63,534 nucleotides of DNA from Rhodobacter sp. (lineage in GTDB: Bacteria > Pseudomonadota > Alphaproteobacteria > Rhodobacterales > Rhodobacteraceae): assembly GCA_020250175.1 (NCBI GenBank), contig JADCEN010000020.1, forward strand, positions 1 through 63,534, in the 5' to 3' direction. Position numbers and translations under genes: made by a program. A model generated the notes under the pieces. It was given only the letters and a program-made list of their open reading frames with translations, searched no databases and was not told the DNA's origin. Every line of letters starts with the position of its first letter. The first letter of the stretch is position 1. Below are positions 1-8,324 of this stretch, piece by piece.

Positions 1-621
1 CAGGTCCGGGAACAGCAGAGGCCAGCGCCCGACCCGGCGGGCGAGAAGCGCCCGCCCGGGGCGGGGCGGGCGCTGGCCGGGGGCTTTGGCCCCCGGCTGG
101 CAGGAGGCGACGTTGCGGCGTGGCAAAGGCGATGGCCTTTGCCATTGAAGCGGCGAAACTGCTTCCGCCACTGCGGGCGGGAACAGGAAACGCACTGCGT
201 TTCCCCCGCCCGTGCGGGACGGTGCCTTGTAGACCGGCAGGTCCGGGAACAGCAGAGGCCAGCGCCCGACCCGGCGGGCGAGAAGCGCCCGCCGTGGGCG
301 GGGCGGGCGCTGGCCGGGGGCTTTGGCCCCCGGCTGGCGGGGTGTCATCGAAGCGCTGTGGCAAAGGCGATGGCCTTTGCCATGGCGGCGGGGGGGCAGG
401 TGGAAATGCATGGCACCATCTTCCACCCCCTCTCCGGGCGAGTACACGGAAACGCACCGCGTTTCCTCCGCCCCTGCGGGACGCCCCAGACATGACCATC
501 GCAACCCGCACACCAAAGGCCTGCGCCCGGCCCAAGGGCGGGGCGGGTACCAGCCGGGGGCTTTGGCCCCCCAAGCCTCGCGCGGCAGGCGCAGCGCAGG
601 GCCGGGGTGATGGCCCCGGCC
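1..621 (+). repeat. GC-rich tandem repeat array 1 (units of ~237 bp, truncated by the window edge)
   Basis: Two units start at 1 and 238 with the same opening (CAGGTCCGGGAACAGCAGAG), so the period is 237 bp, and a decayed third segment runs to about 621. Each unit holds nested inverted repeats: GCCAGCGCCCG pairing with CGGGCGCTGGC, a GCCGGGGGC/GCCCCCGGC hairpin, a GGAAACGC/GCGTTTCC hairpin, and a 9-bp-stem hairpin with a GATG loop at 122-143, 360-381 and 600-621. The stem sequence differs between copies but pairing is kept. The same family recurs at 11.5-12.36 kb in the same orientation. Frames are open in both directions but give low-complexity Arg/Gly/Pro/Ala peptides, so I read this as non-coding. 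The 622-822 stretch before the LysR gene shows nothing recognisable. Confidence 0.85.
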
Positions 622-822
622 AGACCGCGTGGGGCAGCCGCAGGCGGACGCCTGCCCAGCGTTGCGGTCAGCATCCCCTGCGGCCAGCACATATCCACCA
701 CCCTGAACAGATGACGGATCGGTACCGCTGCCAGCGACCGGTGCGAAGCCCCGGCCATGTTTCCGTTGCAACGCTGCGATGTCGTCCCTAAGTGCAAAAG
801 GCGAAGGGGTCAGGGTGCCGGG

Positions 823-1716
823 ATGGATTGGGACAAACTTCGGATATTTCACGCCGTGGCCGATGCAGGCAGCCTGACCCATGCGGGCGAGGTTCTGCAT
901 CTGTCGCAATCCGCCGTCAGCCGCCAGATCCGCGCGCTTGAGGAAAGCCTGAACACCACCCTGTTCCACCGCCATGCGCGCGGTCTGATCCTGACCGAAC
1001 AGGGCGAGTTGCTGTTTGATGCCACCCAGGCGATGGTGAAACGGCTGGATGCCGCCGCAGCCCGGATCCGGGACACCGAGGATGAGGTCTTTGGCGAGCT
1101 GCGCGTGACAACCACGACGGGCTTCGGCACGCTCTGGCTGGCACCCCGGCTGACCGCGCTTTATGACAAGTACCCCTCGCTCAAGATCGACCTGATGCTG
1201 GAAGAGCGGGTGCTGGACCTGCCGATGCGTGAAGCCGATGTTGCAATCCGGATGAAAGAACCCAGCCAGGCCGACCTGATCCGCAAGCGGCTGATGAATA
1301 TCCGGATGCGGCTTTACGCCTCGCCGGCCTATCTGGACAAGGCAGGCGTTCCGGAACGGCCCGGGGACCTGGGCCAGCACCGTCTGATCAGCCAGCACCC
1401 CGGCACGCCGCAGGTGGCGGCCGGGGCGGCGCTGGTGCAGGACCTGATGCGCTTTGACGTGCCCTCGACGCTGACGGTGAACAATTATTTCGGCGTGCTG
1501 CAGGCTGTGCTGAACAATCTGGGCATCGGCGTTCTGCCCGATTACCTGACAGATGACTTTCCGGACCTTGTGCATGTCCTGCCCGAGGTGGAATCGGGCG
1601 ATGTGCCGGTGTTTCTGGCCTATCCGGAGGAGTTGCGCCATTCCAAGCGGGTCGCGGCCTTTCGCGAGTTCGTGATGGAAGAGATTTTCGCCTACCGAAA
1701 GCGACAGCAGATGTAG
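823..1716 (+). CDS. LysR-family transcriptional regulator
   Basis: A 297-aa protein with the LysR layout: an N-terminal winged helix-turn-helix in residues 1-60 (recognition region around LSQSAVSRQIRALE, residues 28-41) and a substrate-binding-like effector domain from about residue 90. I chose the ATG at 823 because the protein then opens MDWDKLRIFHAVADAGS, the usual LysR start; further upstream the frame runs into low-complexity sequence. The gene stands alone between the repeat array and a convergent sigma-factor gene, so its target cannot be inferred from neighbours. A strong hairpin plus T-run at 1951-1977 lies about 235 nt downstream on the same strand. Family assignment is secure; the ligand and regulon are unknown. 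Confidence 0.93.
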   Translation: MDWDKLRIFHAVADAGSLTHAGEVLHLSQSAVSRQIRALEESLNTTLFHRHARGLILTEQGELLFDATQAMVKRLDAAAARIRDTEDEVFGELRVTTTTGFGTLWLAPRLTALYDKYPSLKIDLMLEERVLDLPMREADVAIRMKEPSQADLIRKRLMNIRMRLYASPAYLDKAGVPERPGDLGQHRLISQHPGTPQVAAGAALVQDLMRFDVPSTLTVNNYFGVLQAVLNNLGIGVLPDYLTDDFPDLVHVLPEVESGDVPVFLAYPEELRHSKRVAAFREFVMEEIFAYRKRQQM

Positions 1717-1885
1717 GCGGCAGTGCCGCCGGCGCGATGGCCGGCAGGGGGCGCTATACGCGCGCGCTGCTTCAGGTCCTCGGCACCGCGCGCAACGGCC
1801 CCGATCAAAGCAGGTATGCGTCATGAGCATAACGGCCATGCCGCACCTGCAGCATGTTCGATATTGAACCGATAGGTCGATGTGC

Positions 1886-3241
1886 CTATTTCGGCCTTGA
1901 GGGTGACGGTGCATTTTGATCGTTGGCCTCATACCTCCCTGTTGGACTTGGGCCGGGCGTTTGCTCGGCCTTTTTTTGGCCCAGGACAGGAATATCGGTA
2001 TCTGCCTGCACCTTGACCCGGGCGGACCGGCGGGCGCGCAAGAATGCGGCATCCGCAGAAGTGGGGGCAAGGGCGATGGCGCGACCGTAGGCCGCGTCCG
2101 ATTCGGGCGCGCGCGCCAGGCGGCGCAGCAGATCGGCCCGGGCCGCGTGGAACTGCGGATAGCTGTCCAGTGCCACGGCCAGCGTCTCGATCTCTCGCAG
2201 AGCCGCAGGCAGCGCCCCGGCCTCGGCCAGCGCCACGGCGCGGTTCAGCCGCACGACCGGCGTCGGTTCCATCCGCAGCAGGCTGTCATAAAGCAAGGCG
2301 ATCTGTGTCCAGTCGGTGCCGCTGCCGTCTGCGTTCTGCACATGCAGGGCAGCGATGGCGGCCTTGATCTGAAACGGACCCGGCGTGTGGCGCGCCATTG
2401 CCCGGTCCAGCAAAGCAAGGCCCTCGGCGATCATCGCGGCGTCCCACAGGCGGCGATCCTGCGCCTCCAGCGGCACCAGGACACCTTGCGCGATGCGGGC
2501 CGCCCGGCGGGCATCGGTCAGCAGCATCAGCGCCAGAAGGCCTTCGGCTTCCGGCTCTTTTGGACGCAGATAGATCAGCAGGCGCGCCAGAAAGACGGCC
2601 TCTTCGCACAGGTCCCCGCGCAGCGGCTCCGCCCCGGAGGAGGCCAAATATCCTTCATTGAAGATCAGGTAGATCGTGGTCAGCACCGAGTCGAGCCGCT
2701 CGGCCCAAAGGTCCGGGCCGGGCACTGCAAAGGGAATGCCGGCCGCCGCGATCTTGGCCTTTGCCCGCGACAGGCGCTGGCCCATCGCCGGTTCGCGGTC
2801 CAGAAATGCGCGGGCGATTTCGGCCGTTGTCAGGCCGCCCAGCGTGCGCAGGGTCAGCGCCACACGGCTTTTGGGGTCCAGGGCCGGGTGACAGCAGGTG
2901 AAGATCAGCCGCAGCCGGTCGTCGGGTATGTCCTCGGCAGCCCATTCTGCCGCCTCCTCCCCGGACAGCAGGGTCAGATCTGCGATGCGCCGGCCATCGC
3001 GGGCGCCCGCGCGCAGACGGTCAATCGCCTTGCGCTGCGCCACCCGCAGAAGCCACCCCTGGGGCGAGGCGGGCAGGCCCGACCTGCCCCAGTGCCGCAG
3101 TGCCGCTTCCAGCGCATCCTGCAAGGCATCCTCGGCCAGCTGAAAGTCGCGCAGGCGGGCGATCAGCGCCGCGATCAGGCGGCCCCGGTCGGATCGGACG
3201 ACCTGGGCCAGGCTCAGCGCCGGATCACCCGCCCGCGTCAC
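1886..3241 (-). CDS. ECF sigma factor, ECF42 type, with long C-terminal domain
   Basis: A 451-aa extracytoplasmic-function sigma factor. Sigma region 2 lies at about residues 15-85 (LAEDALQDALEAALRHW, then a WLLRVAQRKAIDRLR helix) and region 4 at about 115-175 (LTLRTLGGLTTAEIARAFL). A long helical, TPR-like C-terminal part follows, which sets ECF42-like sigma factors apart from short ECFs. The GTG at 3241 is preferred: it sits 2 nt after the stop of the DGPF-domain gene, while longer starts run back into that gene. In the ECF42 group the partner is not a classical anti-sigma factor but a DGPF protein, as seen here. The last ~35 residues are low-complexity and follow a seven-A run, so the natural end may be shorter. 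Confidence 0.88.
   Translation of the reverse strand: MTRAGDPALSLAQVVRSDRGRLIAALIARLRDFQLAEDALQDALEAALRHWGRSGLPASPQGWLLRVAQRKAIDRLRAGARDGRRIADLTLLSGEEAAEWAAEDIPDDRLRLIFTCCHPALDPKSRVALTLRTLGGLTTAEIARAFLDREPAMGQRLSRAKAKIAAAGIPFAVPGPDLWAERLDSVLTTIYLIFNEGYLASSGAEPLRGDLCEEAVFLARLLIYLRPKEPEAEGLLALMLLTDARRAARIAQGVLVPLEAQDRRLWDAAMIAEGLALLDRAMARHTPGPFQIKAAIAALHVQNADGSGTDWTQIALLYDSLLRMEPTPVVRLNRAVALAEAGALPAALREIETLAVALDSYPQFHAARADLLRRLARAPESDAAYGRAIALAPTSADAAFLRARRSARVKVQADTDIPVLGQKKAEQTPGPSPTGRYEANDQNAPSPSRPK
1951..1977 (+). terminator. Rho-independent terminator for the LysR gene
   Basis: GGCCGGGC and GCTCGGCC form an 8-bp stem (one G-T pair) around a 4-nt loop, followed directly by seven T on the + strand. 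It suits transcription coming from the LysR gene. It lies within the 3' end of the convergent sigma-factor frame, where the same bases are read as part of a low-complexity tail. Confidence 0.75.
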
Positions 3242-3243
3242 CG

Positions 3244-3594
3244 TCAGTTCCAGACCACCAGCGGGCGCAGCTCCACCGACCCATAGGCGGCGGTGGGGAT
3301 CATTGCGGCAAAGCGCAGCGCCTCGTCCAGATCGGCGCATTCCATGATGTAGAACCCGCCCAGCCGTTCCTTGGTTTCGGCGAAGGGGCCGTCCATCGTC
3401 TCGGTACGCCCGTCGCGGATGCGCAGCGTGGTGGCCGTATCGACCGCCTGCAGGGCATCGCCCGCAACATAGGCACCTGCCGCCTTGAGCGCGTCATTCA
3501 GCGCCGCGTACCCCTGCATCATCGCCTGGAACTCCGGCGTGCCCCAGGCGGGACCAGTGCCGTCCTGCGAATAGATCAGTGCCATGTATTTCAT
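3244..3594 (-). CDS. YCII/DGPF-domain protein, partner of the ECF sigma factor
   Basis: A 116-aa single-domain protein of the YCII-related (DGPF) family. The name-giving DGPF tetrad is visible in [16 protein letters not shown], and the protein opens [12 protein letters not shown] as is typical. It is transcribed just before the sigma factor, with 2 nt between its stop and the GTG of the next gene, so the two are almost certainly translated from one mRNA. Linkage of DGPF proteins with ECF42 sigma factors is an established pattern. The molecular role is not settled; the fold is a ferredoxin-like alpha/beta barrel dimer. No signal peptide or membrane segment. Confidence 0.9.
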   Translation of the reverse strand: MKYMALIYSQDGTGPAWGTPEFQAMMQGYAALNDALKAAGAYVAGDALQAVDTATTLRIRDGRTETMDGPFAETKERLGGFYIMECADLDEALRFAAMIPTAAYGSVELRPLVVWN

Positions 3595-3832
3595 CTTTGG
3601 TCTCCCATTTTCCGTTGATCTTGGGCATCAGCAGCGCCGTGCCGCAAGAGGGTTGCATGCCACCTACACGGTTTCGCAGGCGGGCATGACCCAAGGACGC
3701 CGCAGGGGGCAGCTTTTCGACAGGGGCCCCCAAGTTTTTTTTGACGCGGTCCTCCCCGCCGCCCTGCTCTGCCCTTTCCCCAGCCCGTACCTTGTCCTAA
3801 GAGGCAGCCAGGGCCGCTGCAGGGGGCAAGAG

Positions 3833-5995
3833 ATGACCGAACCCGAAATCACCCCCGATCTGGTCGCAGCACACGGGCTGACGCCCGACGAATACGCGCG
3901 GGTCCTGTCGATCATCGGCCGCGTGCCGACCTTCACCGAGCTTGGCATCTTCTCGGCGATGTGGAACGAGCACTGTTCCTACAAATCGTCAAAGAAATGG
4001 CTGCGCACGCTGCATACCACCGGGCCGCAGGTCATCTGCGGGCCGGGCGAGAACGCGGGCGTCGTCGATATCGGTGACGGTCAGGCCGTGGTGTTCAAGA
4101 TGGAAAGCCACAACCACCCAAGTTACATCGAGCCGTATCAGGGGGCGGCAACCGGGGTGGGTGGCATTCTGCGCGATGTCTTCACCATGGGCGCGCGCCC
4201 GATTGCGGCGATGAATGCGCTGAGCTTTGGGGTGCCGTCGCATCCAAGGACCGCGCATCTGGTCAAGGGCGTGATCGAAGGGATCGGCGGCTATGGCAAT
4301 GCCTTCGGCGTGCCGACCGTCGGCGGCGAGCTGCGCTTTCACCGCGCCTATAACGGCAACTGTCTGGTCAATGCCTTTGCCGCCGGTCTGGCGCGGGCCG
4401 ATGCCATTTTCTATTCCGCCGCCTCGGGCGTGGGCATGCCGGTGGTGTATCTTGGCGCCAAGACCGGGCGCGACGGGGTGGGCGGCGCCACCATGGCCAG
4501 CGCCGAATTCGATGACAGGATCGGGGAAAAGCGCCCCACCGTGCAGGTGGGCGATCCCTTCACCGAAAAGCGCCTGCTGGAGGCCTGCCTTGACCTGATG
4601 GCCTCGGGCGCGGTGATCTCGATCCAGGACATGGGGGCAGCCGGGCTGACCTGTTCGGCGGTGGAAATGGGCGACAAGGGCGATCTGGGCATCCGCCTGG
4701 ACCTCGACCGCGTGCCGGTGCGCGAGCCTGGCATGACCGCCTATGAGATGATGCTGTCCGAATCCCAGGAACGGATGCTGATGGTGCTCCGGCCTGAAAA
4801 AGAGGCGGAAGCGCGCGCGATCTTCGAAAAATGGGACCTCGATTTTGCCATCGTCGGCGAAACCATTGCCGAAGACCGCTTTCTGGTGATGCGTGGCAAC
4901 GTGGTGAAGGCCGACCTGCCGCTGAAGGCACTGTCGGGCAATGCGCCGGAATATGACCGCCCCTGGGCGGCAACGCCAAAACCCGCCCCCCTGGGGCCGG
5001 TGCCTGACATTGACCCCATCGCAGGGCTGCGGGCGCTGATCGGATCGCCCAGCTATGCCTGCAAGGCCTGGGTGTGGGAGCAATATGACAGCATGGTCAT
5101 GGCCGATACGGTGCGCAGGCCGGGCCTGGGGGCGGGCATCGTGCGGGTACATGGCACGGCCAAGGCGCTGGCCTTCACCTGCGACGTGACCCCGCGCTAC
5201 GTCAAGGCGAACCCGGTCGAAGGCGGCAAGCAGGCGGTGGCCGAAGCCTGGCGCAATCTGATCGCGGTCGGCGCACGCCCGCTGGCCGCAACCGACAACC
5301 TGAATTTCGGCAACCCGGAAAAGCCCGGGATCATGGGCCAACTGGTGGGCGCGATCACAGGGATTGGCGAGGCCTGCCGCGCGCTTGATTTCCCGATCGT
5401 GTCGGGCAATGTCAGCCTGTACAATGAAACCGACGGCACCGGCATACTGCCCACCCCCACCATCGGCGGCGTCGGCCTGCTGGCACGGATCGAAGACATC
5501 ATCGCAGGCCTGCCGGCAGAGGGTGACGTGGCCGTGCTGATCGGCGAAGGTGCAGGGCATCTGGGCCAGTCGGCGCTTCTGGCCGAGATGTTCGGCCGCG
5601 AAGACGGCGATGCGCCCTTCGTCGATCTTGCCGCCGAGCGGCGCAATGGCGCGTTCCTGCTGGCCAACCGCAGCCTGCTGCGGGCGGCCAGCGACCTGTC
5701 GGATGGCGGGCTGGCACTGGCCGCCTTCGAGATGGCCGAAGCCGCGGGCCTTGGGGTGGCGCTGGACATGGCAGAGACCGGCGCGCTGTTTGGCGAAGAC
5801 CAGGCGCGTTATCTGGTGGCCTGCACCGGGGAACAGGCGGATGCGCTGCGGGCCGAAGGGCTGAAGGCAGGCGTGGCGGTGGCCAGGGTGGGCCGGTTTG
5901 GCGGACCGGACATCCGCTTTGGCGAAAGCAGGGCACCGCTTGCCGATCTGTCCGCGCTGCACCGCAGCGCCTTTGCCGGTTCCCTTGGGCTGTGA
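3833..5995 (+). CDS. purL: Phosphoribosylformylglycinamidine synthase subunit PurL
   Basis: A 720-aa small-type PurL. It performs the ATP-dependent conversion of FGAR to FGAM in purine synthesis, with ammonia supplied by PurQ through PurS (both presumably elsewhere). The N-terminal ATP/substrate region shows [15 protein letters not shown] and [17 protein letters not shown], followed by [16 protein letters not shown], all classic PurL signatures. Two AIRS-like halves are visible, the second with [16 protein letters not shown] start at the ATG at 3833 ([10 protein letters not shown]), preceded by AGGGGGCAAGAG; the frame is open upstream but not protein-like. The next gene's ATG overlaps the TGA by one base, so translation is coupled. 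Confidence 0.97.
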   Translation: MTEPEITPDLVAAHGLTPDEYARVLSIIGRVPTFTELGIFSAMWNEHCSYKSSKKWLRTLHTTGPQVICGPGENAGVVDIGDGQAVVFKMESHNHPSYIEPYQGAATGVGGILRDVFTMGARPIAAMNALSFGVPSHPRTAHLVKGVIEGIGGYGNAFGVPTVGGELRFHRAYNGNCLVNAFAAGLARADAIFYSAASGVGMPVVYLGAKTGRDGVGGATMASAEFDDRIGEKRPTVQVGDPFTEKRLLEACLDLMASGAVISIQDMGAAGLTCSAVEMGDKGDLGIRLDLDRVPVREPGMTAYEMMLSESQERMLMVLRPEKEAEARAIFEKWDLDFAIVGETIAEDRFLVMRGNVVKADLPLKALSGNAPEYDRPWAATPKPAPLGPVPDIDPIAGLRALIGSPSYACKAWVWEQYDSMVMADTVRRPGLGAGIVRVHGTAKALAFTCDVTPRYVKANPVEGGKQAVAEAWRNLIAVGARPLAATDNLNFGNPEKPGIMGQLVGAITGIGEACRALDFPIVSGNVSLYNETDGTGILPTPTIGGVGLLARIEDIIAGLPAEGDVAVLIGEGAGHLGQSALLAEMFGREDGDAPFVDLAAERRNGAFLLANRSLLRAASDLSDGGLALAAFEMAEAAGLGVALDMAETGALFGEDQARYLVACTGEQADALRAEGLKAGVAVARVGRFGGPDIRFGESRAPLADLSALHRSAFAGSLGL

Positions 5996-6462
5996 TGCTG
6001 CGAAAGGCGACGGCGCGGGACGCGGCCTTTGTTCGCGCCCTTTGGACCACCCCTGACAACACCCGCTTCATCGTCGCCCCCGAAGCGGACGAGATTGAAG
6101 CAAAGACCGCAACCGGCGATCTGCTGATCTGGACCACAGCGGGGCAGCCCGCCGGATTTGCCACCCTGACGCAATGGTTTCCCCGGGTCTGGACCATCCC
6201 TGCGGTCGCGGTTCATGACCGCAGGGCGGGAACCGGGCTGGCGATGATGCAGGCGGTGCTGGATGAGATGTTCCATGTCCGGGACGCGCATCGGGTGGGG
6301 CTGGACGTGACGGCAGACAACTCAGGCGCGCTGTCACTGTTCCGCAGGCTGGGCTTCGTGACGGAAGGCGTCTGGCGGGAATGCTGGTGCCGCCCGGACG
6401 GCGGCTGGGTGGATTGCGTCTTTCTGGCGCTTCTGAAGCACGAATGGCGCGCGACGGCCTGA
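5995..6462 (+). CDS. GNAT-family N-acetyltransferase
   Basis: About 155 aa with the GNAT fold. The acetyl-CoA-binding region lies near residues 65-90 (AVHDRRAGTGLAMMQAVLDEM), and the C-terminal strand-helix part reads DVTADNSGALSLFRRLGFVTEG, a typical GNAT motif B region. The ATG at 5995 overlaps the purL stop in TGATG; a GTG 3 nt earlier is an alternative. It sits between purL and bolA. The acceptor substrate cannot be deduced; GNATs in this position are usually annotated only generically. Confidence 0.9.
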   Translation: MLRKATARDAAFVRALWTTPDNTRFIVAPEADEIEAKTATGDLLIWTTAGQPAGFATLTQWFPRVWTIPAVAVHDRRAGTGLAMMQAVLDEMFHVRDAHRVGLDVTADNSGALSLFRRLGFVTEGVWRECWCRPDGGWVDCVFLALLKHEWRATA

Positions 6463-6524
6463 CGCGATCCCTTGCGGCCCCGCTGCGCGCAGCCTAAATT
6501 GAGGGCCAGACAGGAGCCGTTCTG

Positions 6525-6767
6525 ATGCCGATGGAAGCCCGCGACATTGAAAACCTGATCCGCGAAACCTTTCCCAAGGCGCGCATCACCATCACCGATC
6601 TGGCGGGTGACGGCAACCACTGGGCCGCCGAAGTGATCGACGAAAGCTTCAAGGGCCTGAACCGCGTGCAGCAGCAGCGCGCGGTCTATGCCAGCCTGAA
6701 GGGCCGGATGGACGGGGCACATGGCGAATTGCACGCCCTGGCCCTGACAACCAAGGCACCGGACTGA
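6525..6767 (+). CDS. bolA: BolA-family protein
   Basis: An 80-aa protein with the class II KH-like BolA fold. The [19 protein letters not shown] segment (residues 46-64) matches the conserved helix-turn of BolA/IbaG proteins, and [15 protein letters not shown] contributes the variable loop and strand. BolA proteins bind monothiol glutaredoxins through a shared [2Fe-2S] cluster, and the monothiol glutaredoxin gene follows 23 nt downstream, so the pair is expected to act together in iron-sulphur trafficking or iron sensing. The ATG has AGGAGC shortly upstream. Confidence 0.94.
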   Translation: MPMEARDIENLIRETFPKARITITDLAGDGNHWAAEVIDESFKGLNRVQQQRAVYASLKGRMDGAHGELHALALTTKAPD

Positions 6768-6790
6768 TCCCATCCTTAAGGAATATCGCC

Positions 6791-7153
6791 ATGGCACAAG
6801 CCGAAGACCTGATCCGCGACACCATCGCAAAGAACGACGTTGTCCTGTTCATGAAAGGCACAAAGTCGATGCCGCAATGCGGTTTTTCCAGCCGGGTGGC
6901 GGGTGTGCTGAATTACATGGGCGTTGAATTCACCGACGTGAACGTGCTGGCCGATGCCGAGATCCGTCAGGGTATCAAGGATTTCTCGGACTGGCCGACG
7001 ATCCCGCAGCTTTACGTCAAGGGCGAATTCATCGGCGGCTGCGACATCGTCACCGAGATGACCCTGTCGGGCGAACTCGATGCGCTGTTCGCCGACAAGG
7101 GCGTGGCCTTTGACAGGGACGCTGCCGAAAAGATCAGGTCTGCCAACGCCTGA
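6791..7153 (+). CDS. grxD: Monothiol glutaredoxin, Grx4 type
   Basis: A 120-aa monothiol glutaredoxin with the CGFS active site (C30 in [12 protein letters not shown]) and the downstream glutathione-binding [19 protein letters not shown] (residues 67-85). Grx4 proteins ligate a [2Fe-2S] cluster between two subunits or with BolA and pass it to target proteins; they are poor thiol reductases. Co-transcription with bolA supports the heterodimer role. The ATG follows AAGGAATATCGCC, a good ribosome site. The gene ends before a palindromic stretch separating it from the convergent zapA. Confidence 0.96.
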   Translation: MAQAEDLIRDTIAKNDVVLFMKGTKSMPQCGFSSRVAGVLNYMGVEFTDVNVLADAEIRQGIKDFSDWPTIPQLYVKGEFIGGCDIVTEMTLSGELDALFADKGVAFDRDAAEKIRSANA

Positions 7154-7200
7154 CGGCCTTTCGTCCGCCGGTTTTCGTTCACAAATATCCTTGGAGGGGC

Positions 7201-7240
7201 GCGTCCGCAGGACGCGAAGGGGGCAGACAGCCCCCCTGCC
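7201..7240. terminator. Paired hairpins between convergent grxD and zapA
   Basis: GCGTCC-GCA-GGACGC (7201-7215) and a GGGGGC/GCCCCC hairpin just after it fill the gap between two convergent genes. There is no clear T-run on either strand, so a terminator role is inferred from position and structure only. Confidence 0.4.
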
Positions 7241-7248
7241 CGGTCGGG

Positions 7249-7623
7249 TCAGGCCGCACGGCCCGCCCGCTCTTCCGCTGCGGCGGCAAGGGCTTCGGCG
7301 CGGGCGGCAAGCTCTGCAAGGGTTTCCACGACATGGGCCGGCACATCGGCCAGGCCTGCGCGAAGCTGGTGTGCCCGGCTTTCCAGCATGTTCACATCGG
7401 CCTTCAGCGCTTGCCGCTCGTCTTCCAGGGTCGCCATGCGGTCGGCCAGCATCAGTGCGGCCATCAGCAGCATGCGGGATTCGGGCAGTCGGCCCATCTG
7501 GGCCACCAGCGGCCGGGCTTCCGCATCCAGCAACTCTGCGGCGGCGCGCAGCAACTGCTCTTCGCCGGGCTGGCAGGCCACCTGGAACGTCCGTCCCCCG
7601 ATCATGATATCGACGTCAGGCAT
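7249..7623 (-). CDS. zapA: Cell division protein ZapA
   Basis: A 124-aa ZapA-family protein. The N-terminal part (DVDIMIGGRTFQVACQPGEE) is the conserved ZapA globular domain, and the rest is helical and coiled-coil (LAELAARAEALAAAAEER). ZapA binds and bundles FtsZ filaments at midcell. Its ATG overlaps the end of the upstream coiled-coil gene (ATGCCTGA), so the two are translationally coupled. Confidence 0.92.
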   Translation of the reverse strand: MPDVDIMIGGRTFQVACQPGEEQLLRAAAELLDAEARPLVAQMGRLPESRMLLMAALMLADRMATLEDERQALKADVNMLESRAHQLRAGLADVPAHVVETLAELAARAEALAAAAEERAGRAA

Positions 7624-8089
7624 CCTGCATCTCTCCGATCAGGGGGTGGAGTTCGGCCAGAATTTCTTCCATTTGCGCCATTTCGGTCAGCCGCGTCGCG
7701 TGCAGCGCCTCAAGTTCCACCAGCATCGCCGTATTGAGCAGATGCGGGTCGGCCACGGCCCCGGTCTGCGCCTCGCGCAGGGCGCGCAGGCTTTCGCGCA
7801 GCTGGATCACGGTTTTCTTCAGGCGCTGAAGTTCAAGGCCCTGCGCGTCAAGCGCCCGGACCAGACGGCCCACCTTTGCGGTGGACTCTGCGGCATCGCT
7901 TGCCTCGCGCAGCGTCATGACGCGCAGGCGTTCGGTCAGATCGGCATTGGTGGCCTGCTCGGTCCGCAGGGCGTCCTGCAACTCTGCGGGGCCGGTCCCA
8001 AAGGCTGCGGGCACAAAGCCGTCAACGGCCTGACCGATCCGGTCCAAGGCCAGGCTGATGCGCCGCTCCAGATCCTTGATGTCGCTCAT
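7616..8089 (-). CDS. Small coiled-coil protein upstream of zapA
   Basis: 157 aa, almost entirely predicted helix with heptad-rich segments (MSDIKDLERRISLALDRIG, then RLVRALDAQGLELQRLKKT). No signal peptide, membrane segment or catalytic motif is visible. Its stop overlaps the zapA start by 8 nt. The tight coupling suggests a ZapA partner or accessory divisome factor, but this is inference from position. I do not recognise a named family. Confidence 0.8.
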   Translation of the reverse strand: MSDIKDLERRISLALDRIGQAVDGFVPAAFGTGPAELQDALRTEQATNADLTERLRVMTLREASDAAESTAKVGRLVRALDAQGLELQRLKKTVIQLRESLRALREAQTGAVADPHLLNTAMLVELEALHATRLTEMAQMEEILAELHPLIGEMQDA

Positions 8090-8324
8090 CGCCTGCCCTT
8101 CCCTGTGGCGACCCTGCGCAAGGGTCAGCTTGACACCGGCCCCCCGTGCGAATCGCGATCACATCCGCCTTCGGTGATCTTACCCCAAAGGCCAAAGCTT
8201 TTGCGCGCCCTTTCGCCACAAGCTGTTGCGGGGCACGCTTGATCTTGCCGCCCGGGCTGGTATTCAGCCGCCAAGACAGTCTGCATCCGGGCCAAGGGGC
8301 CCCCTTTCCGAAGGACACCTGGCC

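Noticed and set aside
1-621. CRISPR array
   Set aside because: Units are about 237 bp and nearly continuous repeats rather than short repeats separated by unique spacers; no cas genes.
8090-8324. Possible 6S RNA between the zapA pair and tkt
   Set aside because: 6S RNA genes are often near zapA, but I could not find the long bulged hairpin or a promoter-like bubble here.
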